Positions 1 to 7,394 of a DNA stretch of 48,894 nucleotides are shown piece after piece (positions within the stretch are counted from its first letter, which is position 1; the number at the start of each line of letters is the position of its first letter). This DNA is from Kiloniellales bacterium (GTDB lineage: Bacteria; Pseudomonadota; Alphaproteobacteria; Kiloniellales; JAKSBE01). The stretch lies in contig JASJBF010000030.1 in the NCBI GenBank assembly GCA_030066685.1, positions 1-48,894 of the forward strand. Reading direction: 5' to 3'. The notes beneath the pieces were generated by a model. The model was not told the origin of the DNA and did not search any database. It saw nothing but the letters and a program-made list of their open reading frames with translations. The translations under genes and the position numbers were made by a program.

Positions 1-118
1 GCCCCTCGGACGTCGTTGCGCGGCTCTTGTGATGCGCCAGCATCACCGCGACCCGCGCGCCTCGCCGAGAACCCCGCAAGGCCGTCCTAGATATGACGAA
101 CTTAGGAACCACCACACT

Positions 119-178
119 AGGGCATTATCCGATCAGATGGAATCGCTTTGCGATCCATCTGATCGGATGTAATGCCCT
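119..178. repeat. Imperfect palindromic element, REP-like hairpin
   Basis: The two arms run 119-146 and about 150-178. They are near-perfect inverted copies built around TCCGATCAGATGGA, with a two-base bulge near the base and a one-base bulge near the tip. The short loop is TTTG-like. The element lies downstream of the leftward LOG-family gene. It could be a transcript-end hairpin or a dispersed palindromic repeat; no T-run follows on either strand, so I favour a repeat. The first 118 bases of the window hold no gene I can support. Confidence 0.6.
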
Positions 179-191
179 CGTTTCTACGTGT

Positions 192-243
192 TAGCGCACT
201 ACTCCCGGCCAGACGCGAATGCGTCTGATCGGGAAGTGCGCTA
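192..243. repeat. Second palindromic element overlapping a stop codon
   Basis: TAGCGCACT at the left pairs with AGTGCGCTA at the right, and the inner arms CCAGACGC and GCGTCTGATC continue the stem. The bases 241-243 of the right arm are the stop codon of the leftward gene, so the hairpin would form at the 3' end of that mRNA. The core GATCAGA matches the neighbouring element at 119-178, which suggests one repeat family. It could act as a terminator or as RNA 3'-end protection. Confidence 0.55.
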
Positions 244-1017
244 GAGCGATAGCCCGGGATGGGGCAAGGCGTACTCGGTCAGCTCCTTGGTGATGTGGTC
301 GTAGGCCTCGTCGACCGAGTCGGTGTCGAAGAAGAGGTCCAAATCGCCGGCGCTGATGGTCCCGAACTCGACCAGGGCGTCGAAGTTGATCACCCGGTGC
401 CAGTAGTCGCGGCCGAAAAGCACGATGGGCATGCGCTTACGGATCTTGCCGGTCTGAATCAGGGTCAGAAGCTCGAAGAACTCGTCCAGAGTGCCGAAGC
501 CGCCGGGGAAGACGACCACCGCCTTGGCCAGGTAAGCGAACCAGAACTTCCGCATGAAGAAGTAATGGAACTCGAAGGTCAGTTCTCGGGTCGCATGGGG
601 ATTGCCGCTGGGCTCGTGCGGGATCGAGATGTTGAGGCCGACGTTGATGCCGCGGGCCTCGGAGGCGCCCCGGTTCGAGGCCTCCATGATTCCCGGGCCA
701 CCGCCGCTGCAGATCACGAAACGGCGGTCGTCGTCGTCCAGGTTCTTCGACCACTCGGTCAGGCGCTTGGCCAGCTCTCGCGCCGCGTCGTAGTAGCGGG
801 CCATCTCGCGGCGCTTTTCGTCCACGGCGGCATCATTCTCGAGGCTTTCGGGCGAGGGCGCCCGTGCCGAGCCGAAGAAGACGATGGTGTCGTCGACCTT
901 GTAACGCTGGAAACGGGCCGCCGGCTCAATGTACTCCGCCAGGATGCGCAGGGGTCGGCCGTCCGGGCTGCTGAGGAACCGCTGGTTGCCGTAGGCCTTC
1001 TCGAGGTCGTTGGTCAT
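241..1017 (-). CDS. LOG-family protein (TIGR00730-type, putative nucleoside-5'-monophosphate phosphoribohydrolase)
   Basis: A 258-residue cytoplasmic Rossmann-fold protein. The family signatures are visible: SGGGPGIMEA around residues 104-113 and PGGFGTLDEF at 171-180, which form the nucleotide-binding and catalytic site in LOG proteins. Family members hydrolyse cytokinin riboside or other nucleoside 5'-monophosphates to base and ribose 5-phosphate; in bacteria the true substrate is often unknown. The length and the extra N-terminal ~40 residues resemble the longer bacterial subgroup. No strong Shine-Dalgarno precedes the ATG at 1017. It is transcribed alone, with palindromic elements at its 3' end. 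The family call is secure; the substrate is not visible. Confidence 0.9.
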   Translation of the reverse strand: MTNDLEKAYGNQRFLSSPDGRPLRILAEYIEPAARFQRYKVDDTIVFFGSARAPSPESLENDAAVDEKRREMARYYDAARELAKRLTEWSKNLDDDDRRFVICSGGGPGIMEASNRGASEARGINVGLNISIPHEPSGNPHATRELTFEFHYFFMRKFWFAYLAKAVVVFPGGFGTLDEFFELLTLIQTGKIRKRMPIVLFGRDYWHRVINFDALVEFGTISAGDLDLFFDTDSVDEAYDHITKELTEYALPHPGLSL

Positions 1018-1212
1018 CGCTGCACGTCGGAAGTGTTAGGAAAGAGGTCCGGGAGCCGGGCGGAGAACCGGCAGAGAATAGGTGGGAGGTCTTTCACAAT
1101 CCTTGATGTCGGGCAGGCGGCCCAGGCGCGCAGCCGATCTCGTTCGGCACCGGAGCCCCGGAAAGGAAAAAAGGGAGACAACGACCGCCGCCTCCCCGGA
1201 TCACGTTCCGCT

Positions 1213-1235
1213 GCCCGAGCCGCGACGGCTCGGGC
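1213..1235 (-). terminator. GC-rich hairpin after the small secreted-protein gene
   Basis: Nine-base perfect arms GCCCGAGCC and GGCTCGGGC flank the five-base loop GCGAC, just downstream (minus strand) of the stop at 1254. There is no immediate U-tract, so this is a probable but weak terminator. The rest of 1018-1253 shows nothing recognisable. Confidence 0.45.
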
Positions 1236-1253
1236 CTCTGCGATGCCCCGCCG

Positions 1254-1451
1254 CTACTTCGCGGTCTCGGACTGGACCGTGCTCTGCTCCGTGCTCTGCT
1301 CCGTGCTCGCCGTCTGAGTCTGGGTCTGGGTCGGCGTCTCCGTCTGGACCGACTGCAAGGTTCCCTTGCTATAGGCGCAGCCTCCTTCTTGGGCCAGGGC
1401 CGGTGCAACGCCGAAGGCGACCAGGGCGGCCGCGATGACAAGAGCTTTCAT
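1254..1451 (-). CDS. Small secreted Thr/Gln-rich protein, unknown function
   Basis: A 65-residue protein. The start was placed at the ATG at 1451 because a clean signal peptide begins there (MKALVIAAALVAFG, cleavage after APALA at about residue 20). The open frame continues 28 codons upstream, but those residues are not signal-like. The mature part is about 45 residues, with one Cys near its N-terminus (C25) and a low-complexity tail of Thr, Gln, Ser and Glu containing TQTQTQT and EQSTEQST. It is probably periplasmic or extracellular. The Cys is five residues after the cleavage site, so this is not a typical lipobox. I do not recognise a family. The repeats are typical of fast-evolving exported peptides. 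Confidence 0.55.
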   Translation of the reverse strand: MKALVIAAALVAFGVAPALAQEGGCAYSKGTLQSVQTETPTQTQTQTASTEQSTEQSTVQSETAK

Positions 1452-1665
1452 ATCCAGTCTCCAAGGCAATTGGCCGAAGTTGTTAACCATTGAACCCGCG
1501 ATGCCCGCAACACCGCAAGTCCTTTCTTCGATCACGCTGTCGTGAGGTCACCGGGGCCGCCCGAGGGGATGGCCGAGGCGCTCGACGCCGTACCACCAGA
1601 GAAGCCAACGCCTGCCGGCCGTCGGACTCGGCGGGTGGAACGCCAACAGCACGGAGATCGATGCA

Positions 1666-2157
1666 ATGAAAGGATCGGGGAAACTGGCCGGCGCGTTTGC
1701 CGCGGCCCTTGCCGGGGCCCTGCTGCTCTCCGGCCCGGCCTTGGCCGATCGGGGCGGTCACCGCGGCCAGCACCAGGTGCAGAAGGAGCACCGCCACGAC
1801 AAGGCTCACCGCCACCACAAGGCCCATCGCCACGGGCACAAGGGGCATCACGCCGGGCACCATCACCGCAAGTGGCATCGCAAATGGCACCGGGCCGAGC
1901 GGCGGTGGCATCGGGCCGAGCGGCGATGGCACCGGGCCGAGCGACGGTGGCACCGGGCCGAGCGGCGATGGCACCGGGCCCAGCACCGTTGGCATCGCGC
2001 CCAGCGCCGGCATCACGGCTGGCACGGCCAGCATCGCCACCACGACTTCCACGGCAAGCCGAAGGTGGTGAAGAAGGTGGTCAAGCACCACTACCACTAT
2101 CCCGACGGCCGGACCAAGGTCGTGCGCAAGGTGGTCAGGCACCACCGCCACTACTAG
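1666..2157 (+). CDS. Secreted histidine/arginine-rich heptapeptide-repeat protein
   Basis: A 163-residue protein with a signal peptide (MKGSGKLAG...ALLLSGPALA, cleavage near residue 27). The mature ~135 residues hold about 36 histidines. Residues 74-115 are six tandem heptapeptides, WHRAERR or close variants, preceded by His-rich segments such as KAHRHHKAHRHGHKGHH. The C-terminus carries two related units, KVVKKVVKHHYHY and KVVRKVVRHHRHY. GGAG lies about nine bases upstream of the ATG. A big hairpin follows the stop. Such composition suggests binding of divalent metals (Ni, Zn, Cu) or of polyanions in the periplasm, but I know no defined family, so the function is inference. The DNA repeats could drive copy-number variation. 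Confidence 0.65.
   Translation: MKGSGKLAGAFAAALAGALLLSGPALADRGGHRGQHQVQKEHRHDKAHRHHKAHRHGHKGHHAGHHHRKWHRKWHRAERRWHRAERRWHRAERRWHRAERRWHRAQHRWHRAQRRHHGWHGQHRHHDFHGKPKVVKKVVKHHYHYPDGRTKVVRKVVRHHRHY
1885..2010 (+). repeat. 21-bp tandem repeat, six copies (coding)
   Basis: Six in-frame 21-base units start with TGGCACCGGGCC or a close variant and encode WHRAERR four times, then WHRAQHR and WHRAQRR. The first four copies differ only at a few third-codon and Arg-codon positions, which points to recent expansion; the last two are more diverged. Confidence 0.85.
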
Positions 2158-2190
2158 GCCGGCGGCCAGGTCGCCCGACCCGGACGCAAA

Positions 2191-2249
2191 GGGCCCGCCC
2201 CGCGGACCTCATGACGAGCCTCCCGTCATGACCATCCGCGGGGCGGGCC
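2191..2249. terminator. Long bidirectional hairpin between convergent genes
   Basis: The outer arms GGGCCCGCCCCGCGGA (2191-2206) and TCCGCGGGGCGGGCCT (2235-2250) pair, and the inner arms CATGACG and CGTCATG pair around the loop AGCCTCC. The element lies between the rightward His-rich gene and the leftward ppa gene and could end both transcripts. No U-tract follows on either side. Confidence 0.6.
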
Positions 2250-2353
2250 TCGGCCAACGCGAAAGCTTCGGGAACTGAAAGACTTCGGCGTCTCACCCCT
2301 CGGCTGCGTCTACCAAGGAGAGCCCGCGGCCACCGTCCCCGCCCGCCGGGCGC

Positions 2354-2887
2354 TCAACCGGCCTGCTTCGCCTTCTTGATCGCGTCCTCGACCATCCGGC
2401 AGGCCTCGTCCGCCTCGCCCCAGCGCTTGATCTCGACCCACTTGTCCTTCTCCAGATCCTTGTAGTGATTGAAGAAGTGGGCGATCTGGTCGCGCAGGAT
2501 GTCCGGCAGATCGCGATACGAGCTGACGTTGGTATAGAAGGGATGCAGGTCGTCGACCGGCACCGCGAGTATCTTCTCGTCCAGTCCCTTCTCGTCCTCC
2601 ATCACCAGGACCCCGACCGGCCGGGCCCGGACCACGGCGCCGGGGACGACCGGCACCCGGCCCGCCACGAGGACGTCGACGGGATCCCCGTCGTCCGAAA
2701 GCGTGTGCGGGACAAAGCCGTAGTTGCAGGGATAGTACATGGCGGTGTGGAGAAAGCGGTCGACGAACATCGCGCCCGACTCCTTGTCGACCTCGTACTT
2801 CACCGGATCGCCGCCGAGCGGCACCTCGATGATCACGTTCACGTCCCAGGGCGGATTTCGGCCCACGGAAATGCGGTTGAGATCCAT
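2354..2887 (-). CDS. ppa: Inorganic pyrophosphatase (family I, soluble)
   Basis: A 177-residue enzyme hydrolysing pyrophosphate to two phosphates, which pulls biosynthetic reactions forward. The family I signature is clear: the substrate/metal residues in VKYEVDKESG near the N-terminus, MYYPCNYGFVPHT, and the acidic metal cluster DDGDPVDVLV. The ATG at 2887 (MDLNRISVGRNPPWD) was chosen over longer readings because it gives the usual 175-178 residue length, and the upstream in-frame residues are Arg-rich and unlike the family. It stands alone, converging on the hairpin at 2191-2249. The 276 bases upstream (2888-3163) hold nothing recognisable. Confidence 0.95.
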   Translation of the reverse strand: MDLNRISVGRNPPWDVNVIIEVPLGGDPVKYEVDKESGAMFVDRFLHTAMYYPCNYGFVPHTLSDDGDPVDVLVAGRVPVVPGAVVRARPVGVLVMEDEKGLDEKILAVPVDDLHPFYTNVSSYRDLPDILRDQIAHFFNHYKDLEKDKWVEIKRWGEADEACRMVEDAIKKAKQAG

Positions 2888-3163
2888 TGTCGCGACCCCC
2901 AAAAGACCAGCGGCGCCCCGAAAGCGAGGCGGCACGACGTCAAAGCGACCTCGTATCCCGACCCGGCATCGAAGCCTTGGGCTGGCGGAGACCACTTTGC
3001 CCTCGCTGCCCCGAGGTGATCAAGACACCTGCCGCGGGCGCAGCGCCGCGGTTCGTCATCGTCCGCGGGTTTCCGAAAGCCTGAAGCCAGACAGAACAAG
3101 ATTGCGGCTCGGACCGAAGCGGATCCGAGCCGATCTTGGTCTTACGGTGATGGTGTCGGCGGG

Positions 3164-3382
3164 TCAGCCCGGCAGCAATGCCGCTGCCTCATCTTGACGG
3201 GAATAAACCAGCCTCAGACGTACCTCGCCTTTGCCCTGTCCTGACCCCTGCGTCTCGAGCTCTCCCTGCTCGGTCACCATCTCCTGTCGTTGGCGCGCCT
3301 TCATCACCTCCTCGACCGAGCGAAGCCGCCGGTTCAGGTAGGGACTTACGAAAGCCGCACGCTCGGAGCTTGGCTTATCCAC
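3164..3382 (-). CDS. Small hypothetical protein
   Basis: A 72-residue open frame starting with GTG at 3382, with GGGGAA about seven bases upstream. The N-terminal half, VSPYLNRRLRSVEEVMKAR, looks like a folded helical protein, while the C-terminal half is Gln/Gly/Glu-rich (EQGELETQGSGQGKG). No signal peptide or membrane segment is seen. The start codon region coincides with a DnaA-box-like sequence. I have a faint impression of similar short alphaproteobacterial proteins, but cannot name a family. It may be real; absence of conservation would remove it. Confidence 0.4.
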   Translation of the reverse strand: MDKPSSERAAFVSPYLNRRLRSVEEVMKARQRQEMVTEQGELETQGSGQGKGEVRLRLVYSRQDEAAALLPG

Positions 3383-3407
3383 AAGTTTTCCCCAAAGATA
3401 TCCACAA
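3375..3407 (+). promoter_or_regulatory. Two DnaA-box-like sequences in same orientation
   Basis: TTATCCACA at 3375-3383 is a perfect consensus DnaA box. ATATCCACA at 3398-3406 has one mismatch and the same orientation, 23 bases away. The following 70 bases are unusually AT-rich for this genome. The first box overlaps the GTG start of the leftward small gene, so DnaA binding could repress it. No typical origin neighbours are present, so I do not call an origin. Confidence 0.4.
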
Positions 3408-3906
3408 TATTTAGTAGGTCAGCTATAGAAAAACATCAATAGGTTGGGTTAAGCAAGTAGAAATCGCCGGCACCATGTGGCCTTTCTGTGTCCCGGACGG
3501 AGAATTCTCCCGGCCTTGTCTTGGAAGCTCGCGCCCGCCGGCGGCGGCGCTCCCGACGCGTCGGCGCCGGCCGGGGCCGCGAAATCCGCGATCCCGCCGG
3601 CTCGGCCGTCGAAGGGCCGCCGCGACGACAGCCCAATGCCGGTCCTGGCAAGTCGAGGCGACGGTGAGTTCTGTATTCGTCCCTCTTTCTATTGGAGATT
3701 GCAGAGGCACCGCGCCGGTAGCGATCCGGCGCAGCGCCCCGGTCCGCCTTGACTTTGGCGGCCTTCCTGCTGCGGATCTGTGCCGATTCCCACAGCAGGC
3801 GCCATGAACAAATTTTAATCGTTCGGCTGTGCCAAAGTATGGCTTCTCTGATATATTGAGAAATCAGAACTTCGGCCCCTATCCGATAAGAAAAGTGGGA
3901 GTTGTC
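3408..3906. other. Intergenic region upstream of the binding-protein gene
   Basis: About 500 bases without a supportable gene. The left 70 bases are AT-rich, and the middle is very GC-rich with open frames on both strands that look like composition artefacts (Arg/Pro/Ala-rich). The last 80 bases before the ATG at 3907 become AT-richer again (TCTGATATATTGAGAAATCA), the likely promoter/leader of the gene at 3907. Confidence 0.4.
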
Positions 3907-4899
3907 ATGAAGCTGCGGGCTCTGGTGTTGGCTCTTTTCCTTGTTCTACCGGCTGTCAAAGTCGGCTACGCGCAGGACGTGCCCAGCGTGGTCCGCTTCA
4001 GCTTCAGCAGCGGCTGGGACGGCCTGCCGGCGATCGTCGCCATCGAACGTGGCTTCTTCGCGAACGAGAACCTCGTGGTCAGCAGCATGCCGCTCTCCAA
4101 CACCAAGGGAATCATCGAATCCCTGGCGGGTGGCTCCACCGACTTCGCCACGGTGCCCCAGCGGACGCTCCTGATCATGGCGGCCGCGAAGGTGCCGGTG
4201 AAGGTCGTCTCCCAGAACGGCTGGGGCGCCGAGATCGAGCTCATCGTGCCCGCCAGCGACACTGCGACCAAGAGCCTGGCCGAGCTCAAGGGCAAGACCA
4301 TTGCCGTGGGCTCCGGGTCGGAGTCCCACGGCGTGCTGATCCGGCTGCTGAACCAGTCCGGCCTTCAGCCCAACGACGTGAACGTCAAGATCGTCCCTTC
4401 GCCTCAGTTGACCAGCGCCTTCGACGGCAATGCCGCCCAGGCGATCTTCGCCCTGAGGTACTTCACCTCGCCCCTGGTCAGCACCGAGCGGGCGCGCGTC
4501 GTGCTCAGCAACGATGCGGTCGTGCAAGCGATCGGACGGATCGGCGCCTCGCCGCTCGTGGTCAGCGGCAAGACGCTGGAACACAAGCCCGAGACCATTC
4601 AGCGCTTCGTCAATGCCTGGGTCAGGGCGCTGGACTACGTCCGCAGCGACCCCGACGATGCGGCCAACCTGTTGCGGGTCTACTTCCACCGGCAGGGGGT
4701 GAAGGTCTCGAAGGAGCTGACCCGGAGCTGGGTCGATATGGTCAGGTACGATCGCTATACCTGGTCGGAGGCCGACGTCCTCGACGCGGAATACAACGGC
4801 TGGGGCCTCAACACGGGCAAGGTCTTCAAGGTGCAGCCGAAGCTCGAGGGATACATCGACAACAGGTACGCGGAAGCGGCGGCGAAAAACCTCAAGTAA
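3907..4899 (+). CDS. ABC-type periplasmic substrate-binding protein (SsuA/THI5/NMT1-like), orphan
   Basis: A 330-residue exported protein. The start at ATG 3907 is set by GGGAG seven bases upstream and by the signal peptide (MKLRALVLALFLVLPAV, cleavage after GYAQ); a longer frame upstream lacks signal character. The mature part has the NMT1/SsuA layout: WDGLPAIVAIERGFF near the N-terminus, GGSTDFATVPQ, then ELKGKTIAVGSGSESHG at the start of lobe two. These proteins capture nitrate, sulfonates, taurine or pyrimidine precursors. No permease or ATPase gene is nearby, so the ligand and transporter are unknown. It could feed a transporter encoded elsewhere or act in sensing. Confidence 0.85.
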   Translation: MKLRALVLALFLVLPAVKVGYAQDVPSVVRFSFSSGWDGLPAIVAIERGFFANENLVVSSMPLSNTKGIIESLAGGSTDFATVPQRTLLIMAAAKVPVKVVSQNGWGAEIELIVPASDTATKSLAELKGKTIAVGSGSESHGVLIRLLNQSGLQPNDVNVKIVPSPQLTSAFDGNAAQAIFALRYFTSPLVSTERARVVLSNDAVVQAIGRIGASPLVVSGKTLEHKPETIQRFVNAWVRALDYVRSDPDDAANLLRVYFHRQGVKVSKELTRSWVDMVRYDRYTWSEADVLDAEYNGWGLNTGKVFKVQPKLEGYIDNRYAEAAAKNLK

Positions 4900-4916
4900 C
4901 CGGGGCATCTCGCCTC

Positions 4917-4934
4917 GGCCGCGGCGCCGCGGCC
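4917..4934. terminator. Perfect 18-base palindrome between convergent genes
   Basis: GGCCGCGGCGCCGCGGCC is its own reverse complement and lies between the binding-protein gene and the leftward barrel-protein gene. It may form a cruciform or hairpin at both transcript ends, but it lacks a loop and a U-tract. Confidence 0.35.
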
Positions 4935-4986
4935 CGCGGGTCCCGCCGGGCGCCTTCGGCCCCCAACCGGCGATCCCGTTCCGAGG

Positions 4987-6372
4987 TCAGAAGGCCTGTA
5001 GCGTGATCGGCACGCTCACCGTGAACTGGAAATCGGGCGATTCGTCAGTCACTCCGACCGCCGTGCCGACGAGCAAGGACATATCGGGCGAGATGCCGTA
5101 GGACATGCCGAGCACGACGCGGCCGTCGTTCAGACGGGTCCCATCCTGGCTGCTGCCGTCCACTTCGGTCTTGAAGGTGATCTGATCGATGAAGGACATG
5201 TTCAGGGAGATGCGCTCGCTGAGCGCGATGTTCATGCCACCGAAGAACTGGATGGAGTCGCCCGGATCGATGTCCTGGCCGTTCTTCTCGTCCTCGAAGT
5301 TGAAGGTGTAGCCGCCGCCGGCAAAGAACACCACGGGGTCACTGGTCCAGACCGAGGTGAAGGTGTTCTCGAGCGCATAGAACCCGCTGCCCGTCGGCGC
5401 GTCCTTGAGCACCGTCTGTCCGTTGACGGACTTGGTATCGATCCCGAAGGGATCCCGACCGGTAGGGAAGGTCGCCCTGGACCGCAGGATGATGTCGGGG
5501 ATCGCTCCCTGCGAGAACACCGGCTGATAGGACACGCCGAACTGAACGTCGCCAATGCCGTCGCCCGTGGTATCGATGTCCTGGGCTTCTGACGTCGTAG
5601 CGCCGTCGGTCAGGGTTTCCGTGCGATAGACGTAGGGAACGAAGGCATCGATCTGGAAGCGGTTGTAGACGCCCAAGCGCGCGCTGACCGAGGGCCTGAC
5701 GATGTGCCGTTCGAGAGAGTCGACGCTGATATCGCCGATCACGATCGCCTGAGCGATCGACAGGCCGTTGATGCCGACCTGGTCGGAATCGATGTAGGTG
5801 TACTCGACCGCCGGTTCGATCTGAAGCGTCCCGGGCGGCAGCAGGATGCCGCCGACCTCGAGAAGCAGCTGGTCCGTGGGCGCCTCCGATTCCGGACGCT
5901 GCTCCTCGTCGGAGGTCGCCTCGGGCGCGACGGGTTCCGGGGCCGGCTCCCCCGGGGGCACCGGCGTCGGCGCCTTGGGCTGAACGTCCTGCGCCAGGGT
6001 GAAGGGCGCCTGACCTCCGGTGGTGGTTCCGTAGCCATAGTCGGTGCCGCCGATGTACTCGAAACGCGCGTAGAGATCGTTGAGATCGCCGCGCTGCTCG
6101 CTCAGGATCAAGCCTTGGGACTGGGACAGCCGCTGCTGCTCGTCGAGCTTGCGCTCCTGAGCCGCAAGGCGCTCCGCTTGCTCCTGCAGCCTGCGTTCCT
6201 GCTCGGCGAGGCGCTGCTCCTGGGCCTCGAAGCGCTTCTGCTGCTCGAGGATAATCTGCCTCAGGCGCTCGATCTCTTCCTCGGTGCTCGCCAGGGCCGG
6301 CCGCTGCGCCGCACCCAGACAGAGGCTCACGACCACCAGGGCCGTGCCGGCTTTCCAAGTCAAGCTGCGCAT
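4987..6372 (-). CDS. FapF-like outer-membrane beta-barrel with N-terminal coiled coil
   Basis: A 461-residue protein. The start at ATG 6372 (MRSLTWKAGT) gives a signal peptide ending near ALAS. Residues about 29-90 are a heptad-rich coiled coil of Glu/Gln/Arg/Leu (e.g. EEEIERLRQIILEQQKRFEA). A Pro-rich linker follows, then from about residue 170 alternating beta-strands typical of a porin-like barrel, ending in Phe (PITLQAF) as BAM substrates do. This order matches FapF, the trimeric secretion pore of the Pseudomonas functional amyloid system, whose coiled coil gates the pore. Upstream on the same strand are repeat-protein subunits and a C39 peptidase, which strengthens the reading. A generic transporter-like barrel is the alternative. 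Confidence 0.7.
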   Translation of the reverse strand: MRSLTWKAGTALVVVSLCLGAAQRPALASTEEEIERLRQIILEQQKRFEAQEQRLAEQERRLQEQAERLAAQERKLDEQQRLSQSQGLILSEQRGDLNDLYARFEYIGGTDYGYGTTTGGQAPFTLAQDVQPKAPTPVPPGEPAPEPVAPEATSDEEQRPESEAPTDQLLLEVGGILLPPGTLQIEPAVEYTYIDSDQVGINGLSIAQAIVIGDISVDSLERHIVRPSVSARLGVYNRFQIDAFVPYVYRTETLTDGATTSEAQDIDTTGDGIGDVQFGVSYQPVFSQGAIPDIILRSRATFPTGRDPFGIDTKSVNGQTVLKDAPTGSGFYALENTFTSVWTSDPVVFFAGGGYTFNFEDEKNGQDIDPGDSIQFFGGMNIALSERISLNMSFIDQITFKTEVDGSSQDGTRLNDGRVVLGMSYGISPDMSLLVGTAVGVTDESPDFQFTVSVPITLQAF

Positions 6373-6516
6373 TCGATCCCCCCCATGCGCACCGCCGAGC
6401 CGCCAAAGCCCCCGCTTCGCAGCTCTGGGCCAATCTGCTCGGAACTGTAGCATGATCGCGAATATTGAGTCATTTCAAGAAAAAGCCGGCATCTGTGGAC
6501 AAATAGGAGAATTGCC

Positions 6517-6539
6517 CCTGTTTACCCTGAATAAACAGG
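6517..6539. promoter_or_regulatory. Inverted repeat upstream of the barrel-protein gene
   Basis: CCTGTTTA and TAAACAGG are perfect 8-base arms separated by seven bases, about 145 bases upstream of the ATG at 6372. The surroundings are AT-rich. It could be an operator for a separate promoter of the FapF-like gene. The 405-base gap 6373-6777 otherwise has no supportable gene. Confidence 0.4.
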
Positions 6540-6690
6540 ACCACGTTTCCTTGCCAGGCCCTGCTTTCTTTTGTGCCTTTCCTCTCGCTGAAGAGCGATT
6601 CCTCCGCCTGCACCAGGTTAGATAAAAGCCAGTACTTTAAGGAAAGCTGAAGGAGCGGAACCTTTTTGGATCATTGCTGAGAAGAGCTGG

Positions 6691-6723
6691 GGGAGGCCGC
6701 CTTCCCCCCGGTGGCGGCCTCCC
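6691..6723 (-). terminator. Strong hairpin between the double-glycine protein and FapF-like genes
   Basis: GGGAGGCCGCC and GGCGGCCTCCC are perfect 11-base arms with an 11-base loop. On the minus strand it follows the stop at 6778 by about 55 bases. There is no U-tract, so termination may be partial; it separates the export pore from the upstream genes. Confidence 0.5.
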
Positions 6724-6777
6724 TCTCTGAAGGCGGCGTCATAGAGGTCGAAACCCAGACGCCACTTCAAAGCCACC

Positions 6778-7335
6778 CTACAAGCCCGAAAGCATGGGGA
6801 TGTTTTGAATCTGGATGTTGGCCCCGGCCCCGAGGTTGAAGATGTTGATCTGCATGTCCAGGTACTGATTCACGACGTTGAAGTTACCCATGACGTTCGC
6901 CGTCTGGAGTATGCCGTTGAAACTGCCGAAGCTGCCCACGCTGGTCGTCATCTCGACCTGGCTCACGCCGCCGCCCAGATCCTGGAGATTGGGAGCCGAG
7001 ACGAGGCCGAGGCCGGTGGAATCGAAGGCGACCGCGGTCAGGCCGGTCAGGCCCTGGATGTCGCTGTAGGCCGCGAGGGCGAAGCTGAAGGCGAAGCCGT
7101 TCAGGCCGCCCCGCATCTCCGACATCTCCTCGTCGGTGAGCGTCTCGCCCAAGGAGGAGAGGTCGCCCGCCATAGCCAAGGTGCCCCCGCCACCCGGCGG
7201 CGAGCCATCCGGCAGCCGGCCGTCGTCGCGGCTATGGCCGGACATGTCCGCCGCCATCGCCGGTGCCGACATGAGGAGCAGGGCCAAGGCCGACGCCCCT
7301 GCCAAAGTCGACAATTGCTTGCCGTTCGCACTCAT
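6778..7335 (-). CDS. Secreted protein with internal double-glycine (C39-type) cleavage site
   Basis: A 185-residue protein. The ATG at 7335 has GGGAG nine bases upstream and opens a signal peptide (ALALLLMSAPAMA, cleavage near residue 29). Residues 66-77, LTDEEMSEMRGG, fit the bacteriocin leader consensus: Leu -12, Glu -8, hydrophobic -7 and -4, Gly -2 and Gly -1. C39 peptidases cut such sites, and one is encoded directly upstream. The remaining ~108 residues are Gly/Asn/Gln-rich and hydrophobic (e.g. ANVMGNFNVVNQYLDMQIN) without Cys, compatible with an amyloid-associated or beta-rich secreted peptide. Position suggests a FapE-like role; sequence alone does not prove it. The same layout would also suit a self-assembling exported peptide. 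Confidence 0.65.
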   Translation of the reverse strand: MSANGKQLSTLAGASALALLLMSAPAMAADMSGHSRDDGRLPDGSPPGGGGTLAMAGDLSSLGETLTDEEMSEMRGGLNGFAFSFALAAYSDIQGLTGLTAVAFDSTGLGLVSAPNLQDLGGGVSQVEMTTSVGSFGSFNGILQTANVMGNFNVVNQYLDMQINIFNLGAGANIQIQNIPMLSGL

Positions 7336-7394
7336 GCTCTTCGCTCCCTTCCCTCTTGGTCCCGCAGCCTCGGCAGGACCAGAAACCTCTTTGC

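Noticed and set aside
3-32. Possible C-terminus of a plus-strand gene at the left edge (...SDVVARLL, stop TGA at 30-32)
   Set aside because: Only nine codons are visible, which is not enough to support a gene.
1885-2010. CRISPR-like array
   Set aside because: A contiguous 21-bp coding tandem repeat with no spacers; explained by WHRAERR heptads. No other CRISPR-like pattern was seen in the window.
3375-3480. Chromosomal origin of replication
   Set aside because: Two boxes only, with no parAB, hemE, gidA or dnaA-type neighbours; kept as a weak DnaA-site finding.
3475-3807. Overlapping Arg/Pro-rich frames upstream of the binding-protein gene
   Set aside because: Composition artefacts open on both strands with no start context or domain.
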